DNA from: WTJH01 sp049889695
Lineage (GTDB): Bacteria > Bacteroidota > Bacteroidia > Flavobacteriales > Flavobacteriaceae
DNA: 64,000 bases
Reading direction: 5' to 3'
Assembly: GCA_049889695.1 (NCBI GenBank)
Contig: JBMHCX010000013.1
Location: 62,001 to 126,000 of the forward strand
In this document: piece after piece, positions 60,142-64,000 of the stretch
How the letters are laid out: each line of letters opens with the position of its first letter
How positions within the stretch are numbered: the stretch's first letter is position 1
The notes under the pieces: model-generated
Seen by the model: only the letters and a program-made list of their open reading frames with translations
Databases searched by the model: none
Told to the model about the DNA's origin: nothing
Translations under genes and position numbers: made by a program

Positions 60142-61896
60142 ATGCTTAGAACACATAGCTGTGGGACACTACGCCCTGAACACATCGGACAAACAGTTAC
60201 CCTATCGGGTTGGGTACAAAAAGCGCGAAATAAAGGATTTATCGTTTGGGTAGACCTAAGAGACCGCTACGGCATTACCCAGTTAGTCTTCGATGAAGAG
60301 CGCAGTCCAGAATCGGTTTTCGAAAAAGCGCAAAGCTTAGGACGCGAATTTGTTATTCAAGTTCGTGGAGAAGTGATCGAAAGAGAGTCTAAAAATCCGC
60401 AAATGCCCACCGGAGCTGTGGAGATATTGGTCAAAGAACTAAGCATACTCAATAGTTCTGAAACTCCACCATTCACTATCGAAGATGAAAGTGATGGCGG
60501 GGAGGAACTCCGAATGCAATATCGCTACTTGGATTTAAGACGCTCCCCGATGCGTGAAAAGTTGATTCACAGACATCAGGTGGCAATGCAAGTACGCAAC
60601 TATTTGTCGGATCTAGATTTTATTGAAGTAGAAACTCCCTACTTAATTAAATCTACCCCTGAAGGAGCACGGGATTTTGTGGTGCCTTCCCGAATGAATA
60701 GCGGACAATTCTATGCTCTTCCGCAGTCCCCTCAGACATTCAAACAACTTTTGATGGTCGGAGGAATGGACCGCTATTTCCAGATCGTGAAATGCTTCCG
60801 CGATGAAGACCTACGTGCCGATCGACAACCGGAGTTTACGCAAATCGATTGTGAAATGGCTTTCGTGGAACAAGAAGATATATTGCAAACCTTTGAAGGA
60901 TTAACCAAACACTTAATCGAAAAGGTAAGTGGAAAAAGCGTCGATGAATTTCCAAGAATTACCTATGCCGATGCAATGCGGATCTATGGGAACGACAAAC
61001 CGGATATCCGCTTTGGAATGACTTTTGGGGAACTGAATGATATCGCACAAAACAAAGGCTTTCAGGTTTTCGACCAACAAGAATTAGTCGTTGGAATTGC
61101 TGTCCCTGAAGGGGCGGCCTATTCCCGTAAAGAGATTGACGCATGGATTGAGTGGGTGAAAAGACCACAAGTAGGGGCCAAGGGAATGGTCTGGGTAAAA
61201 TGTCTTGAGGACGGTAGCTTTAAATCCTCCGTCGACAAATTTTTTGATGCAGAAACACTTGCATCATGGGCGCAAAGAATGGGCGCTAATCCAGGAGATG
61301 CTCTCTTTATTTTGGCAGGACCTAAGCACGATACACGCACACAACTCTCTGCCCTTCGAATGGAACTCGCAAACCGACTGGGCTTGCGAAAACCAGATGA
61401 ATTCGCTCCACTGTGGGTCATAGATTTCCCCTTATTAGAATGGGATGAGGAAAGCCAACGCTATCACGCCATGCATCATCCATTTACTGCGCCTAAACCA
61501 GAACACCTAGATAGGTTAAAAGACAAGCCTGAAGAGGTCTGTGCAAACGCATATGATTTGGTCTTGAATGGAAATGAAATTGGCGGAGGCTCTGTACGGA
61601 TTCACGATGCGGAGCTCCAAAGCCAGATGTTTGACTTGTTAGGTTTTAGTAAAGAAGAAGCACAAGCGCAATTCGGATTCTTGATGGGGGCTTTCCAATA
61701 TGGTGCTCCTCCCCATGCTGGAATTGCCTTTGGCCTGGATCGGTTGGTTGCCATCCTCGGAGGAGATGAAAGTATTCGGGATTATATCGCCTTCCCGAAA
61801 AACAACAGCGGTAGAGATGTTATGATCGATGCCCCTGCTCCATTAGACTCCACCCAATTGGATGAGCTTCACCTTGGACTGAAAGAAAACCAATGA
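60142..61896 (+). CDS. aspS: Aspartate--tRNA ligase
   Basis: This is a class II synthetase of 584 residues (bacterial type) that charges tRNA-Asp. The N-terminal anticodon-binding OB domain begins GQTVTLSGWVQKARNKGFIV. The core shows motif 2 FQIVKCFRDEDLRADRQPEF and motif 3 GAPPHAGIAFGLDRLVAILG, with the bacterial GAD insertion domain between. The FTQIDCEMAF and LEVETPYL-equivalent IEVETPYLIKSTPEGARDF segments are intact. Its last bases overlap the next small gene by four. Confidence 0.97.
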   Translation: MLRTHSCGTLRPEHIGQTVTLSGWVQKARNKGFIVWVDLRDRYGITQLVFDEERSPESVFEKAQSLGREFVIQVRGEVIERESKNPQMPTGAVEILVKELSILNSSETPPFTIEDESDGGEELRMQYRYLDLRRSPMREKLIHRHQVAMQVRNYLSDLDFIEVETPYLIKSTPEGARDFVVPSRMNSGQFYALPQSPQTFKQLLMVGGMDRYFQIVKCFRDEDLRADRQPEFTQIDCEMAFVEQEDILQTFEGLTKHLIEKVSGKSVDEFPRITYADAMRIYGNDKPDIRFGMTFGELNDIAQNKGFQVFDQQELVVGIAVPEGAAYSRKEIDAWIEWVKRPQVGAKGMVWVKCLEDGSFKSSVDKFFDAETLASWAQRMGANPGDALFILAGPKHDTRTQLSALRMELANRLGLRKPDEFAPLWVIDFPLLEWDEESQRYHAMHHPFTAPKPEHLDRLKDKPEEVCANAYDLVLNGNEIGGGSVRIHDAELQSQMFDLLGFSKEEAQAQFGFLMGAFQYGAPPHAGIAFGLDRLVAILGGDESIRDYIAFPKNNSGRDVMIDAPAPLDSTQLDELHLGLKENQ

Positions 61897-62135
61897 AAAT
61901 AGTATTGCGCTTATTGTTCACCATAACACTCGTGGGCATTTTTGGCGGCTTTTACACCCGAACGTTTCAAGACTACGCCCTTGGTGAAAAAATAATCGGC
62001 TTTAGCGTTCTTTTTGGTGTTGTTATGTATATGCCTCTATTCTTGGTAGTGCGCTGGAAGGGTAAGCACTTAAAAGATTACACCTTAACCCCTGAAAATC
62101 TTGCCAAGATAAAAGAAAAGTCCGATCGGAAATAA
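61893..62135 (+). CDS. Small two-helix membrane protein downstream of aspS
   Basis: This is an 80-residue protein with two hydrophobic segments (IVLRLLFTITLVGIFGGFY and IIGFSVLFGVVMYMPLFLVV) and a Lys-rich C-terminal tail (KGKHLKDYTLTPENLAKIKE). It is a conserved but uncharacterised type in flavobacteria. Its ATG overlaps the aspS stop (ATGA), so it is translationally coupled. The two helices and basic tail suggest an inner-membrane protein with a cytoplasmic C-terminus. No function is assigned. Confidence 0.72.
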   Translation: MKIVLRLLFTITLVGIFGGFYTRTFQDYALGEKIIGFSVLFGVVMYMPLFLVVRWKGKHLKDYTLTPENLAKIKEKSDRK

Positions 62136-62198
62136 ATTCTATTTTTCTGATAATTAACGGCTTATTCTGTTGTACCTTTACGATCTAATTTTTTATTA

Positions 62199-62390
62199 AT
62201 GACTGGTACAGTTAAATTTTTTAATGAATCCAAAGGATTTGGATTTATTACCAACGACGAAACAAATCAAGATGTATTTGTTCATGTCACTGCTCTTAAT
62301 GGTCTTCGACTACAAGAAGGTGACAAAGTAGAATTCACAGAAGAAGAAGGAAAAAAAGGCCCTCAAGCCTCTAACATATCGATGTTATAA
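62199..62390 (+). CDS. Cold-shock domain protein (CspA-like)
   Basis: This is a 63-residue single cold-shock domain that binds single-stranded nucleic acid. TGTVKFFNESKGFGFITND contains the RNP-1 motif KGFGFI, and the RNP-2 motif is QDVFVHVTAL. Then GDKVEFTEEEGKKGPQA. A near-consensus -7 element TACCTTTA lies at 62173-62180, and a strong intrinsic terminator follows the gene. It is likely a single-gene transcript. Confidence 0.94.
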   Translation: MTGTVKFFNESKGFGFITNDETNQDVFVHVTALNGLRLQEGDKVEFTEEEGKKGPQASNISML

Positions 62391-62414
62391 TCGAAACACT
62401 TTTTTGTAATTCAG

Positions 62415-62444
62415 AAAGCACTTCAGTCGAAGTGCTTTTTTTTT
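62415..62444 (+). terminator. Intrinsic terminator after the cold-shock gene
   Basis: A perfect ten-base-pair stem AAAGCACTTC / GAAGTGCTTT with the loop AGTC at 62425-62428 is followed by an uninterrupted T-run to 62444. It overlaps the 3' end of the convergent tadA gene by two bases. Its T-run makes it act mainly on the plus strand. Confidence 0.88.
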
Positions 62445-62883
62445 ATCGCAATTGCTGAAAGAATTTATCGAGTAATTCACTAGAAACATCCGCTAACACA
62501 TGGGGGATTATTTCTGTTTTAGGATGAAGGTTTAAACCTGCCTGCTGAAAACCTCGTTTAGGATCGGAAGCTCCGAATACCAACCCGCTCAACTGACTCC
62601 AATACAATGCACCTGCACACATTACGCAGGGTTCAAGGGTAACGTATAACCGACAATTGCGGAGGTATTTACCCCCTAAATAATTGGCTGCTGAAGTAAT
62701 CGCAATCATTTCTGCGTGAGCAGTTACATCGTTTAAACGTTCCGTTTGGTTGTGTGCCCGAGCAATGATCTGATTTTCGATTACCACCACGGCACCCACA
62801 GGAATTTCTCCCTCCTCAGCTGCCTTTTCAGCCTCCAATAGTGCCTGTTTCATAAAGTAAGCGTGGTCCAACAACATTTCCAT
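62443..62883 (-). CDS. tadA: Nucleoside/tRNA adenosine deaminase (TadA-like)
   Basis: This is a protein of about 146 residues of the CDA superfamily. The zinc-binding motif is AHAEMIAI (H-A-E) and the second half is TLEPCVMCAGALYWSQLSGL (PCxxC). It deaminates A34 to inosine in tRNA-Arg, and some members act on guanine. EEGEIPVGAVVVIENQ and GASDPKRGFQQAG are typical. The start at 62883 is the first ATG that keeps the N-terminal helix; 62877 and 62898 are alternatives. It is convergent with the cold-shock gene. Confidence 0.9.
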   Translation of the reverse strand: MEMLLDHAYFMKQALLEAEKAAEEGEIPVGAVVVIENQIIARAHNQTERLNDVTAHAEMIAITSAANYLGGKYLRNCRLYVTLEPCVMCAGALYWSQLSGLVFGASDPKRGFQQAGLNLHPKTEIIPHVLADVSSELLDKFFQQLR

Positions 62884-62925
62884 GCGGCCAAAATACAAAA
62901 AGTGTGTGCCCTACAAACGAAAACT

Positions 62926-62933
62926 TATCTTTG
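62926..62933 (+). promoter_or_regulatory. Candidate -7 promoter element of dxs
   Basis: TATCTTTG matches TAnnTTTG fully, eight bases before the dxs ATG at 62942. A TTG -33 box is not clear at the usual spacing. A short leader is implied. Confidence 0.5.
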
Positions 62934-62941
62934 TAGTAGCT

Positions 62942-64000
62942 ATGGACCTGAAGGAAATCGAATATCCAGCACAACTCAGACATCTATCTATAGATCAGTT
63001 AAAGAGTTTAGCCACACAACTCCGCAAGGAAATTATTGCGGTAATGGCCCAAAACGAAGGGCATTTGGGGGCTAATTTGGGCGTAGTAGAACTCAGTTTA
63101 GCCCTGCATAGTTGTTTCGACACCCCAGAAGACCTTTTGGTTTGGGATGTAGGTCACCAAGCCTATGCCCATAAGATCCTCAGTGGTCGGCGAGAAGCCT
63201 TTAAAACTATCCGCCAATTCAATAGTCTTAGCGGATTCCCCAAACGAGAAGAAAGTCCCTTCGATGTTTTTGGAACAGGTCATGCGGGAACTTCTATATC
63301 TGCTGTTCTAGGGATGGCATTGGCCAGTGCTCTTCAACAAAAAAGCCAATGGCACATCGCTGTTATTGGAGATGCTTCCATAGCTAGCGGTATGGCGTTG
63401 GAAGCCCTCAATCACTTAGGGACTACTGCTGCTAAAGTTTTGATTGTTTTAAACGACAATACGATGGGAATCGACCCTAGTGTAGGAGCACTCAAAGCAT
63501 TTTTTGAGAGTCTTCCAAAAGAAAAGCAAGAGCCAAATCCCTTTGAGACCGCCTTTAACATTCCCTATCACGGCCCTATAGATGGACACGATTTGGCTGC
63601 ACTATGTCGCTCTCTCGAACATATTCAACAACAAAACGGCCCACAACTCCTCCACATTAGAACCATTAAAGGAAAAGGGTTGGAAGCTGCCGAAGTGGAA
63701 CAAACTCGTTTTCACGCTCCGGGAAAGTTCGATCCACTGACAGGAAAACTCCACAAAGAAAACAATGAACAATTCCCCAAGTACAAAACAATTTTTGGTG
63801 AATGCTTACTCGCCTTAGCCGAAAAATATCCCAAGCTAGTTGCCATTACCCCAGCTATGCCAACTGGAAGCGGCCTAATCCCGATGTTTAAAAAATATCC
63901 CGAGCGCAGTTTCGATGTTGGTATAGCCGAACAACATGCCGTGACCCTTGCCGCGGGAATGTCGACACAAGGGCTTCTCCCCATTTGTTGTATTTATTCC
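62942..64000 (+). CDS. dxs: 1-Deoxy-D-xylulose-5-phosphate synthase (3' end cut by window)
   Basis: This thiamine-diphosphate enzyme makes DXP from pyruvate and glyceraldehyde-3-phosphate, the first step of the MEP isoprenoid pathway. Translation from 62942 is open to the window end (353 codons, about 60% of the protein). It shows EGHLGANLGVVELSLALH, VWDVGHQAYAHKILSGRR, GTGHAGTSISAVLGMALA, the ThDP-binding AVIGDASIASGMALEALNH and NDNTMGIDPSVGAL (GD...NDN motif), IPYHGPIDGHDL, and DVGIAEQHAVTLAAGM. Isoprenoid output supplies the polyprenyl synthase and lycopene cyclase at 51-53 kb. Confidence 0.96.
   Translation, partial: MDLKEIEYPAQLRHLSIDQLKSLATQLRKEIIAVMAQNEGHLGANLGVVELSLALHSCFDTPEDLLVWDVGHQAYAHKILSGRREAFKTIRQFNSLSGFPKREESPFDVFGTGHAGTSISAVLGMALASALQQKSQWHIAVIGDASIASGMALEALNHLGTTAAKVLIVLNDNTMGIDPSVGALKAFFESLPKEKQEPNPFETAFNIPYHGPIDGHDLAALCRSLEHIQQQNGPQLLHIRTIKGKGLEAAEVEQTRFHAPGKFDPLTGKLHKENNEQFPKYKTIFGECLLALAEKYPKLVAITPAMPTGSGLIPMFKKYPERSFDVGIAEQHAVTLAAGMSTQGLLPICCIYS

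Noticed and set aside
1..64000. CRISPR arrays, prophage modules, insertion sequences, tRNA or rRNA genes
   Set aside because: I scanned for spaced direct repeats, transposase or integrase motifs and tRNA-like T-arm sequences and found none that hold up; short matches such as gttcgaatt lie inside coding regions.

Overview
The window is a chromosomal segment of a marine-type flavobacterium (Bacteroidota, Flavobacteriia). The evidence is the complete Bacteroidetes-style moxR-DUF58-batA-E locus, a sufABCDSE operon followed by DUF2480 and DUF3078 genes, many short Cys-lipoproteins, weak Shine-Dalgarno sequences, and several start-proximal matches to the Bacteroidetes -7 promoter element TAnnTTTG. 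I see no rRNA or tRNA gene, CRISPR array, prophage, or insertion sequence. Genes are dense, and many convergent pairs overlap at their stop codons.

Layout. 1-7.9 kb: the end of pyruvate kinase, then dinB, a CYTH protein, a small ABM-fold protein, a secreted isoaspartyl peptidase, an ALDH7-type aldehyde dehydrogenase, a small membrane protein, pheS and cvpA. 7.9-16.8 kb (minus strand): the moxR/bat operon, encoding an AAA ATPase, a DUF58 protein, a BatD-like membrane protein, two VWA proteins and TPR/BatD/SH3 partners. 17-23.5 kb: an aldo/keto reductase and an AlbA_2 protein, a scar made of two truncated genes (choice-of-anchor J protein and endonuclease/exonuclease/phosphatase), hflX, lpxH, a cystathionine gamma-synthase and an ArsC-like protein. 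23.5-33 kb: a DMT exporter and a thioesterase, then the most interesting metabolic block. That block holds a lipoprotein cytochrome c, a GMC dehydrogenase with its subunit 3, a secreted TIM-barrel protein, an MFS permease, a Gfo/Idh/MocA oxidoreductase, a cytosolic TIM-barrel protein and a DUF1080 (3-keto-glycoside hydrolase family) protein. 33-35 kb: yicC-gmk-nadD. 35-36 kb: an AT-rich islet with two unrecognised ORFs. 36-44.6 kb: the suf operon and its downstream genes. 44.7-49.1 kb: a four-gene lipoprotein operon with a choice-of-anchor B protein, a propeller-like protein, an MbnP-family protein and a di-heme peroxidase. 49.2-53.3 kb: thiL, a ZIP transporter, lycopene cyclase and polyprenyl synthase. 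53.4-60.1 kb: a TetR-regulated RND efflux operon. 60.1-64 kb: aspS, a small membrane protein, a cold-shock protein with a clear terminator, tadA and the start of dxs.

The two blocks most worth attention are the divergent 24.9-33.0 kb oxidoreductase cluster and the 44.7-49.1 kb operon. The first looks like a pathway that oxidises a sugar outside the cytoplasm and processes the keto-sugar through isomerase, lyase and hydrolase-fold proteins. The second pairs MbnP with a di-heme peroxidase, a combination known elsewhere for making a copper site through tryptophan oxidation. Both functional readings are inferences from family membership and gene order.
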